Positions 13,601-28,600 of a stretch of 64,000 nucleotides of DNA are shown here, piece by piece. Made by a program: the position numbers and the translations under genes. The notes beneath the pieces were generated by a model. The model was not told the DNA's origin and ran no database searches. It worked only from the letters and a program-made list of their open reading frames with translations. Every line of letters begins with the position of its first letter. Position 1 is the first letter of the stretch. This stretch comes from Purpureocillium takamizusanense (Eukaryota; Ascomycota; Sordariomycetes; Hypocreales; Ophiocordycipitaceae): NCBI RefSeq assembly GCF_022605165.1, contig NC_063069.1:3534001-3598000 (forward strand). The letters are read 5' to 3'.

Positions 13601-16600
13601 CATCAACGACGTCCTCGTCGCTGTTGATGAGCTTCATCGTTGTATTCTCCGGGTCACTCGACTTGTCCGCAGACACAATGTGCTTGGGTTGGATGACCAG
13701 GAGCGTCGAAAACTCAGTGGCTGCCTTTGCGCCGCGGCTCAGCCGCGCGATGCGCTGCAGCCCATACTGTTCATAATTGACCATGTCCGTGGCCTGTCGT
13801 TGGATGGACATCAGGAAGTCTGACACAAGCTGCCTGCGATCGAGCCGGACGCGGATGGGGACCGTCGCAATGAGAGGGCCTGCAATCTTCTCAATCCCTG
13901 CTACAGGAGCCTGTCGCCCAGAGACCGTGGCTCCGAAGCAGATGTCGGATGCGTGGTCTGCATAGGCTGCGAGAACCAAGGCCCAAGCCGCGCGGATGAC
14001 TGTCGCTCTGACTACTCCGACATCCTTGGGATGGGAGAATGCAATGCTTCGAACTACTGTGCGTGTCGTTGACTCTGCTGACCGACGAGTCTGTGGCGGG
14101 AACGAGGCCTTTGTAGCCCTATTGAGCTGCGATCTCCAGTATTGAGCAGCCGCGTCTTGATCCAGATGCATAGTATACTGGATGAAGCTAGCATACGAAA
14201 CCGGGGAAGCCGTGACCTGAGCTGGGGCGATGAGACCGACAGATTGACCATAGGTTCGGTGGAGCAAATCCATCATGAGGTTCATGCTCCAGCCATCGTA
14301 CACGGCATGGTGAATATCCCACACGAAATAATTGTTGACCCCTTCGATGAGCGCACAACGGCTCAGTGGTGAGCCGTACGTCATGGTGGTACCTCTCGAG
14401 GAGCTGATGTATTCGTGGAGGGTCATTTCCATCGTGGACTCCCATGCTGCCTCGCTCTGGAGTACGACTTGAACGCTGCCGCCGTGAGGGAGTCGGATAA
14501 TTCTCGTGCGAAGGTTGCTGCAAGTCCTCACAACACTTTCCCAGGCCTCCTTGAACGTACCAACGCTCACATCACGACCCAGCTGGTACGAGAAACGAGC
14601 AATGTAGGATCCGGGTTGTTTGACCGAAAGCGCCATCAAGCCCTCTTGGAGTGCTGTGCAAGGATACGCATCGACAATTAGAGGTTCGTGGGGAAGGGCG
14701 ATCTGTGCCTTAGCAGCCTGTTCGATATCGTCTTCACCAAAACCTTGGGGTAGCAGAGCCCACGGCTGCGGAGCCAAGTGATCCCAAGTAGCCGAGGGAG
14801 AGTCGCTGTCATTTCGCAAGTCAACTGCCACCTCGGCCACCTTCAGCAACCTTGGATCGTTGAAGACGTTGCCAACGGTTACTTCGACACCATGATCTCT
14901 TGCGATGGTGGTGAGGCGAATGGCGGCAATGGAGTCACCCCCGAGAGCGATGAAACTGTCATCCCGACCAATGCTGGACGTTGGAATGTTAAGAATCTCT
15001 GCCCAAATTTTCTGCAGCAGCGTCTCTATCTTTGTTTCGGGAGGACGTTTGACACTGTCCACAAAGGAATAAGCCATCATTTCCTCAGATGACATTTGAG
15101 CAGCGATATCGCGCAACTTGTTGCGGTCAATCTTGGTCGAAGTGATGAAGGGCATGTATCGGCAAGGAATAAAGAGAGTTGGGACCATGTATCGGGGCAG
15201 AGAGACGCTGAGCTGGGAGGTCATTGACACGAGGCGAGCACGGAGATCCTCGCTGATAGGCAGAAGCATTTCTTCCGCAACGGTCGCAAGATCAGAGTCG
15301 AGGTCCACGCCAGCAGTCTTGGAGTCGTGCGAGAAGCAGAAGAAAGTGACAAGCTTGGCACTCGTCGATGCACCGTTGGAGCCAGCGTCACCATTCAAAA
15401 GGATAACGACTACTTGCGGCGCATCCTCGAGGCAGCTTCGAACGTGATGCTCAACTTCACCCAACTCCACCCTCAAGCCACGGATTTTGACTTGGGTGTC
15501 CTTGCGAGCACAGAATTCGATCGTGCCGTCAGGGTTGTAGAAGCCAAGGTCGCCGGACTTGTAGAAGCGGTTCCAGTGGGGGTCGGCTCTCCGCGGTGCC
15601 CACGAGGGCAAATCATCGCCTGCAATGATCGTGGCATTGGTCATAGTTGGGTTGGCAAGATACTCTCTTGTAATCGTCGGTCCTTGAATGACAATCTCTC
15701 CAACGCAACCTGCAGGAACGCGCCGATGGGGATTCGCTGCGTCCACAATCCAGCAGTAGCCTCCGACGGGCTTGCCCACCGTGATGGAAGACTCGTCCAG
15801 AGACGTCCACTCTTGGAGAGTGCTAAAGACGCAAGTTTCGGCTGGGCCCCAGCCGTTGACCAGTCGTACTTTTCCGAACCAAGTATCCAAGATGTCGCGA
15901 CCGACAGCCTCACCGGCTAGAAGTACGAGCTCTAGGCTGGGTACTTGCTCAGGACGGATTGTTCGCACGAAGGCGGGGGTTAAAAAGGCCCAGTTGATGC
16001 CCATGTCTCTGATGTACTCCGGAAGGCGGTTCATTCTATCGTGTTCGGATGGAACATAGATAGTGGCTCCAGTAATGAGCGGCGCAATGATCTCTCCGAT
16101 GCAGAGGTCGAAGACAAACGCGGCGAACTGCAGCATCTTGACGTGCGGTGTCATCTTCAATCGCTTTGCGATAGCCCTTTGACTAATAGCTACCGCGCCA
16201 TGCTCCATGACGAATCCCTTGGGGATTCCAGTGCTACCGGACGTGAACAGTACGTAGACTGTATTTTGAGGCCCGACGTCAGCTGGAGGCCCGGTCTCGC
16301 TATGTTGTGCTCGAGTACTCGAGTTCTTGTCGGCAAGGAGCTGCTGATCAAGCTCTGGCGTAATTTCAAGAACAGTATCGATGAGACCATCCATCAGACT
16401 CTTGTTTTTCGGCGAGGTAAGCACCAGCTTGGCCTTTGTCTGGCGGGTGACTTGCTGGTGGCGTGTCGTGGGATGAGAAGGGTCCAAAGGTACCCACGCA
16501 CCGCCGGCCTTGTTGATGGCGAGTATAGACACGAAGTACCAGACAGACTTTTCGAAGCAGACGTGAACAAGAGACTCTGGGCGCACATTGTGCTTGTGGT

Positions 16601-19600
16601 ACAGCAAGTGCGCAATCCGATTCGCGATCTGGTTGAGTTCTCCGTATGTCAGCTGCCCGTCCCAGGCATTGATCGCCAGCGCGCCGGGGCGCAATTGAGC
16701 CTGTTGCTCTACCAAGTGATGGACACAGGTGGACTGAATGACTGGTTCATCTTCCTGGTTCCAAGCAGCAAACTGGTCAATATCTTCTGAGCCGACAATG
16801 TCTAGCTGCGACAGCAAGGTGTGGTCACTGTTCGTCGTGCTTGAACCTTTTGTCGTGATCGCGGCCTCGGCGAGCAACTTGACGGCCTGTTTGAAGTGGC
16901 CCAGGATCTGCTCAACTTGGCGGCTGGAGACGACCGAGGACGAGTACGTGACGGTGATGTCGATTCGACCGCCATCCTCAGGCAAATGGCACTGGAAAAC
17001 CAGAGGGTATGTGAAGAAGGTCTTCTCGGCGTCATCCTCGTCATCTTGCAGATGCGGACTTAGGAGCGGCTCATCGGAGTCAGTTGCGCGACTGCCATTC
17101 GTGGCCAACTCCGGTGGGTGGACAACAAGAAGCGTGCGGAACTCGCAAGCTTGCTTCTCGTCTTCTCCAAGCTTCGCAATATTTTGCAAGCCGAACTGTT
17201 CGCACATGATGAGGTCGTTGCTCTGCGACTGGATGTCTTCGAGGTAGGTCGCCACAGTCATTTCGGGGTCAACGAGAACACGGAGGGGAACAGTCGTCAC
17301 TGCGGGGCCGACGATGCCTTCGATGCCAGGAACAGCCGCATTGCGCCCTGACACCGTGGTGCCGAACACGACGTCCTGCTCGCCGCCGATGCCATCGCCA
17401 CCAGCATGGGCAGAGACGACGAGAGCCCAAGCAGCACGCATGAACGACGCCTTCGTCGCGATCGTCCCCTCGTCATGGCGAATCTGGCGATTCTTAAACG
17501 CGTCTACTTCAAATTGAGACTTGAGAGACGCATTGGTTCGTTCCGCCTTCGTGTTGTTGGCACGGGTGCGGTTGTGACGGGGAAAGTTGACTGGTCGGGC
17601 ACCCTTGAGGGCATTGCGCCAATACTCTGCGCCACGCTCACGTGTGGTCTCGACGTGGGCAACAAAGTTGGCGTATGACACACTTTGCTGGGCGATCTGT
17701 GCGCTATTGACGCCGTTGTATGCTTCCATGAATTTTCCGCGGATGAGATCGAGAGACCAGCCATCGTAGACGGCGTGGTGAGCCGTCCACACGAACAAAC
17801 GCTCTGCGCTCTTTGCCGATGTTAGCACAGCATACCGTGAGAGAGCGGTGCCGTAGCGCATGTCGTCGTTTTTGTCCTGTTCAAGGTATCTCGCTAGCTG
17901 GCTGTTGAGGTCTAGACCAGCGTCGTCCCGGTACTCTCGCCACAATGGAGGCTCGTCAAGAACCACCTGAATCGCTCGGCCATTGGCTAGGGATACAATA
18001 CGCGTGCGGAGGATGGGCGTCGCCGCAACGACAGCTTCCCATGCAGCGCGGAACTGGGCCATGTCAACATGCTTGCCAACTCGGAATGGCAGGCGAGCGA
18101 CGTAGGTCCCCGGCTCCTTATCCGTCAGCGCCATCATGCCCTCTTGCAACGAAGTGCAGGGGAAGGCATCGACGATCTGTGCAGGATCTTGAACGGGAGG
18201 TTGGAAAGATCTGCGAGCCAGTTCCACGACTGTGTCCATGGACGTGACGTGATCCAGGAGGGAGAAGGGCTCAACACTCGTGGCCTCCAGCTTGCCCTCT
18301 TCGTCCTGTGCCGCGGCGCAAGCTTGCGCCATGTCCCTGAGCCGAGGGTGCTGGAAGATTGTCGAAACACTAAGATTCAATCCTGCGCCTCTTGCAGCAG
18401 TGACGAGACGGATAGCGGAGACTGAGTCGCCACCGACATTGAGGAAACGACCATTGCGACCGATGGCTTCCTTGGGGATGCTCAATACGGAGGACCACAG
18501 TGACTGCAGCGTCGCTTCCATCTCATTCTCGGGTGGCTCCTTAGCTTGTGTCCCGCCCGTGATGACGCTGATGGAGTACTGAAGTAAATCATCCCGTGGT
18601 AGTTCTTGGATCAGACCATTGAGGTGGCGCGTATCCGCCTTGCCTGCCGTGCTCAGCGGCAGCCTGACAACAGGCACAAATAGTGTCGGAACCATGTATT
18701 CGGGGAGCTCGTGAACCAATGCTTCGATCAGTTTCTTGACTGAATGGCGAAGCTTTTCATCCATTGGGGTTAGTAAAGGAGCACTGGCTTGTCTCTCATC
18801 GTGGGCGACTGGGTCAAAGTAGATGAAGGCAATGAGCTCCGTAGCACCGGGAGCCAAAATATCCTTGAGGGCCGTAACGGCTACCTGGGCTTGGGTAACT
18901 CTGTTAGACTTCGCGTCGCCCGAGTGGTTGGAGGCGCCAAGAGCAGTCTTGATCTGATACTCAATCTCCCCAGCCTCGAGACGTTGTCCACGTAGTTTAA
19001 TCTGACTATCGCGGCGCCCAAGGTACTCCAGGTCTCCGTGCGCTGTATACCGTACGATATCTCCAGTGCGGTAAGCTCGGGCATCGGAGCTTTGATGAAC
19101 GAGCCATGAGGGCCTGATGAATGCATCGTCGGTCTTGACCCGATCGTGTAGGTAGCCCGTCGCAAGACCGGGGCCTTCGATGATAAGCTCGCCGGCACAA
19201 CCAACCGGAGCAAGTTTGTCGTAGTCGTCCGTCCGTGTAACCCAAACACGGCATCCAACTGGCTTGCCAATGACCCCGTTGTCTGTAGATGACAGGATTC
19301 GATGATGGACCGTGGCTACACATGCCTCTGTTGGGCCATAGGCATTGAAGAGTGAAACTTTCGAGAGCCAGGTCTCAACGTTTTCTTTTCGAATAGCTTC
19401 GCCACCCAAAACCAGAACTTTGAGTGTCGGGACATCTTGGGGAGTCAAGGTGGTAGCAAACGTCGGCGTGAACAGAGCCCAGTCTGTCTGAGACTCCGTC
19501 ATGAAGCGTGCCACAAGGCCATTGAGGCGAATTGAGTCAGAAGGCACCGCAACACACCCTCCGGAAATCCATGTACCAAAGATCTCGAGTACAGATGCGT

Positions 19601-22600
19601 CAAACACAAATGAGGCGAAGTTGATGGCCCTTGTGGATGGTGTCATGAGGAACGCGCGCGCCTGAGCTGTGAGTGCAGAGCAAGCCGCTCGGTGTGACAC
19701 AACCACGCCCTTTGGCTTTCCAGTGCTGCCCGACGTAAACAGTGTGTACGCCGGGGCAGACGGATCCGTCGCCGGCAGTGTGACTGAATCACCGCACTGA
19801 AGTGTCTTGATGAAGTCGTGAGACACGACGATGAACTTGGCACCACCGCTGGCCTCTGGAGCCGCGGCACCAGTAAAGTCGGCGACCGTCTCCGGAGTCA
19901 CAAAAACAATCGAACTGCCTGTATCGCTGATGATCTGGGCTCGCCGGTCGATGGGATGGCCTGGATCTAGAGGAACATAGCCGCACCCTGCCTTCATGAT
20001 GGCCAGCATAACCACGAGTGCTCGGCCAGACTTTTCCATGCAAAAGGGTATCAAGCTGCCGCCCATAGAATGGCCCCTCTCAGAGATGAGATAGTGAGCT
20101 AGTAGGTTTGACATGTCGTCGAGCTCAGCATATGTGACAGACATGTCCCAAGCACGTATCGCCTCTTCGTCGGGACGGGCGAGAACTTGGTGATGGAACA
20201 ACTCGTGGAGGCACGCGTCCACCTGCTTTGGAGGCACTGCAGTCTGTGTTGCCCACTTGTCTATGATGCGCTTGTCTTCACCGCTGAAAAGATCAAGTGA
20301 CTCTTGGACTGTCCTGTTCGTGTTTCTTTGCTCGCCAGAAAGATTGATGAAAGCACGGCGGAAGTGATTGAGGACCATGACCATCATTTCCGGCGCGATG
20401 CTGTTGGTGTCGTAGTGGGCGTCAACAGTAATACCACTCCCATGCATAGAGCACTCTAAGGTGATTGCGTATGAACGGAAGATGCTATCGTGGTCATCTT
20501 CGCCGGCTGCCACATTGAGAACCTGGTCGAAGTCGCTCCCCTCGGATCCGCGAAGAGATTCCTGATCACTCGACTGCACCACCAGCAACGTCTTGAACGA
20601 GCACAGGTTTTGGGCATCTGGGCTCAGATCGCGTGTCTTCAGAAGACCAAATTGCTGGTGCGGAACCATGTCGATGGATGACCTTTGCACGTCGGACAGT
20701 AGCTTCTGAATGGGCGTAGCACCCTGCATGGTGACGCGAACCGGCACTGTCGCAAACGTCGGACCAACCATCATTTCAATCTGAGGGACAGGAACGTTGC
20801 GGCCTGAGATTGTTGCACCAAAAGCGACGTCAGACGTATCGGCATGCACGGAAAGGGTCAGAGCCCATGCTGTTCGTAGCAGGGTATTTGTCGTGACATC
20901 AGCATCGGCGTGCCTTGCCAAGGGGAGTTCCTGTCGAAGTCGGGCCCATTGCGAAGTGGAAGACGGCCGACGGGGAGCCTGAGGAAATGTGAAAGATTCA
21001 AATCCAGCACTTTGGTTGCGCCAAAAGTCCGCGGATGCAAATTCGACGCAATCCTCAACCAGATATTTAATGAAGCGATTGAATGGTGCCGAGGGAGCCT
21101 GAGTCTGAATGTTCCCAGGGGCCTCGTATGCCGACATGACGGCATCGATCAACAACTTGGAGCTCCACCCATCGTAAATGGCATGATGGAGTGTCAGAAT
21201 GAACCAGGTCTCATTCGTAGTTGTCGATACGATGCCAAAGCGAGACAAGGGCGCGCCGAAAGTCATGGGCTCTGCCTTGCATTGAGCAACGTACGACTTG
21301 AGTGTCGTGCCACTGCGCCATTTCAACTCATCGTCGACGACAACTTGCAAGGTCAGATCATGTAGCATGACCATTCTAGTCCTCAAAATTGCATGGTTGG
21401 TGTAAGCAACTTCGCAAGCTCTCTTAAGTTTGTCAACGTCCATGGTTGGGGGCAGGCGGAAGACGTTGCGAGCAACATAGGCATTGTCGCCCTGTTGTGA
21501 CAGGCTCATGATACCTTCTTGCAGCGCTGTGACCGGATAGATGTCCAATACCTGCTCGGGCATTAGGGAGCATAGGCGAGCAGCGTCTAGACGCAAAGCT
21601 TCGACACCGCCAAATGCAGGCGGGAGCAGACTGAACGGGGCGATGTCGCCTAGTTCATGGACAGCTACTACCTTAGCTGTTTGTGCCATGGCCTGAAGAG
21701 TGGGATTCTCAAAGATGGCGGCAACACTCAGAGAGATACCGCGCTGTTGTGCAGTGCCAACCAAGCGCATGGCGCTAACAGAATCGCCGCCAGCGCGGAT
21801 GAAATGTGTATTGAGGCCGATCGAGTCCGACGGCAGGTGGAGGGTCTCTGCCCAAAGCTGCTGTAGGAGCCGTTCCATTTCTGTTTCTGGCTCGTGATTT
21901 TCCAGGTCCTTTGACCCAATGCTGTAGGCCTCGCGAATATCCAGTGCCGTCCGGTCAGAAATGAGGCGATGCAGTAGTTTCCTGTCCGCCTTGGCGCTTG
22001 ATGTTGTCGGCAGGACGCGGAGCGGGATGAAAAGTGACGGAACCATGTAGGATGGTAGCCGACTCTCAAGATGAGCCACAGCTTTGGCCAGCATCTCATG
22101 ATCGTGTGGTGTGAGCTCGGCGAGGATGTCGGCTTCCGCCGCGCCGATAGGAACCTGCGTGCCATTGGAACAGAAGAAGGCGGCAAGCATGTCGTTGCCT
22201 CCTTCTGGCTCTCTCGCGCCCCCAATAATTTCCACGACAATCTGCGACACATCAGGAAGGCAGGCTCGTAAATGTTCTTCAATGTCGCCAAGCTCGATGC
22301 GTTGTCCGTTGAGCTTGACTTGTGTGTCCCGGCGGCCAACGTACTGGAGGTCACCGTGGTCGCTGATGTACCGGACAAGATCTCCAGTGCGATAAGCCCT
22401 CACCCCAGCGAGTGAAGTCTTTCCACGGAGGGCCCAGGCTGGTGCCGGTATGAATGCCGCGTTGCTCTTGTCGACGTCGTTGAGATACCCGTCTGCAAGT
22501 GATGGTCCCTGGCTGAGCAGCTCTCCGACCTGGCCAACCGGAACCAACTTAGTACAGTCCTCCTGGTCGACGACCCAAGTGCGGAAGCCGACACCGCGAC

Positions 22601-25600
22601 CGATACTAGGAGCCGATTTCGCATCCTGGACATTGTTGGCGCTGATGAGCACACAGGCTTCGGTTGGGCCGTATGCGTTGACTACTGTCACGCCAGCCGC
22701 GAGCCACGGTGCCGCGACCTTGGCGGTCAAAGAATCGCCTCCGATGACGAGGGTTCGAAGAGAACGAGCATTTTGCGGCGACAGAAGCTGGGCTATAAGA
22801 GGGGTAAGAAGAGCCCAATTGGTCGCGGCTGTCGTGACGAAATCTCCGAGAAGGCTAGGGTCCATTCGCTGAGTCTCAGTAGGGACGCAGACGGCGCCGC
22901 CGACGAGCAGAGTAGCAACAATCTCCGAAACGCTCGCATCGAAAACGTGGGAGGCAAACTGTAATGCACGAGTCTGAGTGCCTTTAATATCGTAGCCCAA
23001 TGGTCCGCGATGCTGCTTCATCGCAGTGCACAAGGCGCGGTGAGAGACCGTAACGCCCTTGGGTTTACCTGTGCTGCCCGAGGTGAACAGGATGTAGGCC
23101 AGATCACTGGGAGACACACGCCGATCCAACTTTGTAGAAGTCGAGGCCCTTATTTCCTGCTCCTCCAGGATTGACGGTACGATGACCACAGTCTGCGCCA
23201 ATTCAGCAGCTGTCGCGCTGGTCGACTGCGAACACAACATCACAGATGTGTCCAATTGCGTAACAACATCCAGAATTCGCTCTTTCGGATGCTTGGGGTC
23301 CAGGGGCACAAACGCTGCGCCAGCCTTCAGCACTGCAAGCATGGCGACAACGTACCATGCCGTGTGCTCGAAGCAAAGAGGAACCTTGCTGCCGCGACCT
23401 ATGTTCACAACCGAAACCAAGTATTGCGCTAGTCGGGTTGAAGCCTCATCAAGTGCTTCGTATGTCCACGAGAGCTTTGTGGACGGGTCATTGGTGTCGG
23501 AGATTGAGAAGACGGCCTCGACTCCAGGGTTGGCAAGGGCAACTTTGCTGAACTCGGTCGCGACGTCGGTCTCGCAAACCTGCATGCTCGTATCCGAAAT
23601 TTCTGTCCAGCTTTCGATCTGGGCAAGGTCCTCGGCCGTAAATAATGAAACTGAGTCGAGTGGCATCGAGCCACTTAACAGCGAGAGCTGGGAAATGGCG
23701 GTGCTGAACTGCTTCGCGATAGCGCCCGCGTGGAATCCCGAAATCACAGACGGATCAAAGGTCGTCTGCAGCGTAATAGTCTCATCTTCGTGTAGAAGAC
23801 ACTCCATGACAAGGGGATACACGTGATAGCCGCCGTGATCTTCAATAGTATGTACGACTTCGATGCCAAGCGCATTGCTGAACTGATGTGCTGGCTGAAT
23901 GACGAGGAGGTTCTGGAAGTCGCAAGCTTCGGCAGCGGTAGCACTGAGGCGGGCGATGTTCTGCACACCAAAATGTTCGTACGCAATCATGGCATTCGAC
24001 TGCGCCTGAACTCGACCGAGGAACGAGGCGATTGATGCGCTCTCACTCCTCTCGGGAACATGTAACGCGATTGGGAGGGTGGCCAGAGTTGGTCCGAGCA
24101 GGGAGTCGATCCCGTCAACAGGGGCGTTGCGACCGGAAACGACTGTACCAAACACAACATCTCGCGACTGACACCATTGAGAAAGTACCAGAGCCCACGC
24201 AGCACGAAGTAGGGTGGACGTTGTAACGTCGGACGTTCCCTTGCTGGGTGAAGATATGCTCTGCTTGATCACCTCGTGGCGATTTGAGGAGGTGCCATCG
24301 CTCTTGTTCGGGGTTGGATAATGCTCCAACTTGCGACCGGGAAGGTCAAGCTCGCGCTTCCAGAAGTTTCGAGACTCCTCCACACTCGCGTCAAGAATGT
24401 ACCGGACGTAGTTCTTGAAGAACCTCTGCTCCTCGCGGACGAGATCCGGAGTCTCATCTTGGTAAAAGCGGACAAGCATGTTGAAAATGTGTGGCAGACA
24501 CCAGCCATCATAGACTGAATGATGAACTGTCCAGACGAAGAATGTGTCCTTCCCGTCTCGAATAATTCCCTGCCTTGACAGTGGCCTTCCATGCGTAATC
24601 TTCTCGTTTTTTTCTCGCTCGATAAAGGCCTCCAGCTGAGTCTGACCAGGCGCGATATGTTGCTGACCGAGCCACGTTAGTGGCTCCCGCAGCACAACCT
24701 GCAGAAGCTCACCACGGCAGACGACGACTCGTGTGCGCAATGTGTCGCATTTTTCGACAGTCATTTCCCATGCCCGCTGGAATCTGGGGACGTCGAAGTG
24801 TGCGGGCAGTTTGAGGACGTTGCGAGTCGTGTAGGACTGGGTCTTCTTCTGGGCTAGGGCCATGAGGCCTTCCTGAAGAGGTGTACACGGGTATGCATCT
24901 TCGATAGCATCACGTTCGACGTTCATGAGCTGCATCGCATCGCGTAATAGACTATCCCTAGTTTCGTTGGGGACGAGACTGAAGGCTGGAACCGCTCCTG
25001 TCTTAAGTGTGCCGGAGCTGGAGTTGGACAACTCGTCGGCTTTGGCAGCGACGCTGTGTAGCCTTGGGTCTTGGAATATGTCTCGGACACTTAGAAGAAT
25101 GTTCTCCTTTCTAGCCAAGGTGACAAGCCTGATTGCGGCGATTGAATCACCTCCAAGTCTGAGAAAGCTATCGTCGCGGCCAATGTTGGCAGGGTTTTCG
25201 AGGCCCAGCACAGTTGCCCAAAGGCGTTGTAAGGCTAATTCTGTCGCCGTCTCGGGCGCTGCTTTGTGGCTGTTGTCAATGTCCTGCAAGCTGTAGGCTG
25301 CAAGAGCCTCTCCGGTGATAACTTGGGACAAATTCGCGAGTGTGGTGCGATCGAGTTTGGTGGCCGTGACGGTAACCATTCGGCTCATGGGCACGAAGAT
25401 GGTAGGGATCATGTATGGTGGCAGAGAAATTGAGAGGGTGCTAATGACACCACTGATGAGCTGTCTTAGTTCGGTCGTTATGGGAAGCAGAAGCTTGTCA
25501 GTCAAGTCGCGCAGGCTCTCATCTCTCGAAGCCACTGTGTAGGTCTGCCCAGAGAGACTGAAGTAGACCGCGAGCGCGGCCGCCTTTCCAGGTTGATTGA

Positions 25601-28600
25601 ACACCGACACGGCAAGCTCACTCGATGCTGGCAGCTGAGTGCGAATGTGATGCTCGATTTCGCTGAGCTCAATTCTGAAGCCGCGGATCTTGACTTGCGT
25701 ATCTTTTCGGCTGACAAACTCCATGGTTCCGTCTGGATTGTAGTATGCCAAGTCACCGCTCTTGAAGAAACGCTGTTCATGGATGGATTCTGTTGGGGCC
25801 CAGTTTGGAAGCTCTGTGACAATGGCGGCCGATGTCCTCACCGGGTCGTCCAGGTACCCCTTCGTAATCGTAGGTCCATGGATCATGACCTCTCCTACGC
25901 AACCGATAGGTGCCAGGTGCGTGGGGTTGTTCGGGTCGATGATCCAGCACCGTCCGCCGATCGGGCTGCCAATGTTGAGTGGTGAAGGCTTCTGCTCAGA
26001 TGGCGTGAACTCCTTCAAGCTGCTAAACAAGCACGTCTCGGAAGGACCCCATCCATTGAACAACCGAACTCGACCAACCCAAGTGTCGAGCAGGTCTTTT
26101 GTCACGGGCTCACCAGCAAGGAGCAGGAGCTCAACACCAGGCACGTCGTCAGGAGAAATGACGCGTGCGAAACTCGGTGTCAGGAACATCCAGTTAATGC
26201 GCTGCTCTGAGACGAATTGCGTGAGACTATCCTTGCGAGTATCTTCGGAAGGAATACAGATGCAGGCTCCGGAGACGAGTGGAAGCAGTGTTTCTCCAAT
26301 GCAAAGGTCGAAGACATATGCAGCAAACTGCAGAATGCGCACGGCTGGTGACATGCCCAGTCTCTTCGCAATTGCGACCATAGCGGTGCTCACACCACCG
26401 TGGCGCATGATCATGCCCTTTGGAACGCCTGTCGATCCCGACGTAAACAGGACGTATACTGGATGGTTTGCTGTAACTCTAGTTTCGGGTCCGGTGGAAC
26501 CTGTCGTACCCTCGCGGAGAAGAGTTTCGTCCAGATCCGATGACAGTCTGATTGCGTTTTGATGCAGGCCTGATACATATTTGAACTGGCGAGACGATGT
26601 TAATATGACGGGCGATTGTGTCTGCGCAAGTATAGCCCTGTGTCGTTTCTCGGGGTGCGATGGGTCTAGTGTTACCCAAGCGCCTCCGGCCTTGTTGATA
26701 CCCATCATTGCGACCATGACCCAAACAGACTTTTCGAAACAAATCGGAATGAGCGTCCCGAGTTCGAACTTGTAAGATGCGACGAGGTAGTGAGCAAGGC
26801 GGTTCGCCGCTTTATCCAGCTCCGCGTACGTGAGAACACCATCCCATGCCGAGACTGCGGTTGCGTCAGGTCTCAAGGCGACCTGGCGTTCGAACAAGGT
26901 GTGTATACACGAATCCACGATCTCTGGCATGGCGTCGTTATTCCACGAGGATAATTGCTCAAAGTCATGAGCGGAGAGCGGGTTGACGTTACAAAGCAAC
27001 TTTGGGGGAGAGGGCTCCAAAAAGGTTCCAATTCCCGCAAGCTGCTGGACGACGCTCTCAAATTGCCAACCCATGTTGGCAGCCTCGGACTCTGATAGTA
27101 GTCCCGTGTCGTAGGTGATTGTAATGTCAACCTTATTTCCATCTCCCAGGTGGCACTGAAAGACGAGCGGATTGGTGAAGAATTGACCGCCATCGACGGA
27201 CAGCGAGTCTGACGTAGGCTGAATGTCGAGCAGCGAGTCCCCGAGATCGTTTCCTTGGAGCTTGGTGAGCCTAGGAGGATGGACGACGAAAAGTGACTGA
27301 AAGTTGCAAGCGTCTCGGGCTGCCTCGCTGATCTTTGCGATGTTCTGGAGGCCAACCTGCTCGTACGGGATCATGGCGTTTGTCTGGCTCTGAACTTCTC
27401 GAAGGTAATCCTTGATAGGGCGGCTTCGGTCAATCTTGATGCGAACTGGAACCGTGGCGATAGCCGGGCCGATAATGTGCTCCAGACCCTGCACCGGGGC
27501 GGTACGTCCAGACACCGTGCTGCCGAAAACCACATCATCTGAATCTGCGTGTCTGGCTATAACGAGCGCCCAGGCGGCACGCACGAGTGCTGCCTTGGTC
27601 ACCCCCAATGAGTTGAAAGATTCGCTTGTCGCAAAACTCAGTATTTGTCTCCAGTTCTCGCCCTGATCAGAACGCTTCCTTCCTTGGCTGGTGCGTGGAA
27701 ACGGCGTGGCGGCAGCGTTGTCCAGGTGGGCTGCCCACCAGCGTTCGGAGTCTTCAGATACCATCGTCTGTGTGTACCGAATGAACGAGGAGTATGGAGC
27801 CATTTGTTGTCTTTCAATAAGCTCCTGTGAAAATGTAATGTTGTTGTTGTATGCTCTGTGGAAGGCCTCGAGCATGAGCCTCATCGACCAGCCATCATAA
27901 ATGGCGTGATGCATTGTCCACACGAAGTAAACATGGCCAGATGACTGATCCTCAATTAGAGCAAAACGACACAGGGGAGTACCGAAGCCCATAGGATCGC
28001 ATTTGTCTTGCTGGAGGTAGGACTCCACGTCGATACCGTGGTGCCACGCCTGAGGTTGGGATACGACGATTTGTACAAAGTCCTTTTCTCCTAGAGAAAC
28101 AATACGAGTTCGAAGCGCATCCGCAGAGGCCTCGACGACCTGAAAGGCCTGCTTGAACCTGTCGAGATCAATGGTTCTCGGGAGTCTAAAGACTGTCTGC
28201 ATCACGTATGCTCCCGGCTGCTTCTCGGTGAGTGCCATGAGACCCTCTTGCAGCGGGGTGCATGGGTATGCATCCTGGATTGCAACTGTGTCATCGAGAT
28301 GGCACACTTTGCTTGCATCTGCCAAGAGTATCTCGGTCGGAATAGATGACTTGAGAAGTGATAGCGGCACCGGGTGTCCAACGTCACCAGTCAAAGCTGG
28401 CTCACCCTCTTCGGCGAGTTTGTCGAGGGAGGCAGCCATCGAAGACAGCTGCGGCGTGTCGAACACCATGGCGACTGATAACTCCAGGCCTCTACCACGG
28501 GCAGCACTAATGAGCCTCATTGCAGCGACAGAGTCACCACCAAGTTGTAAGAAACTGTCATCGGCACCAATTCTGTCTGCAGCGACGCCCAAGACGTCGA

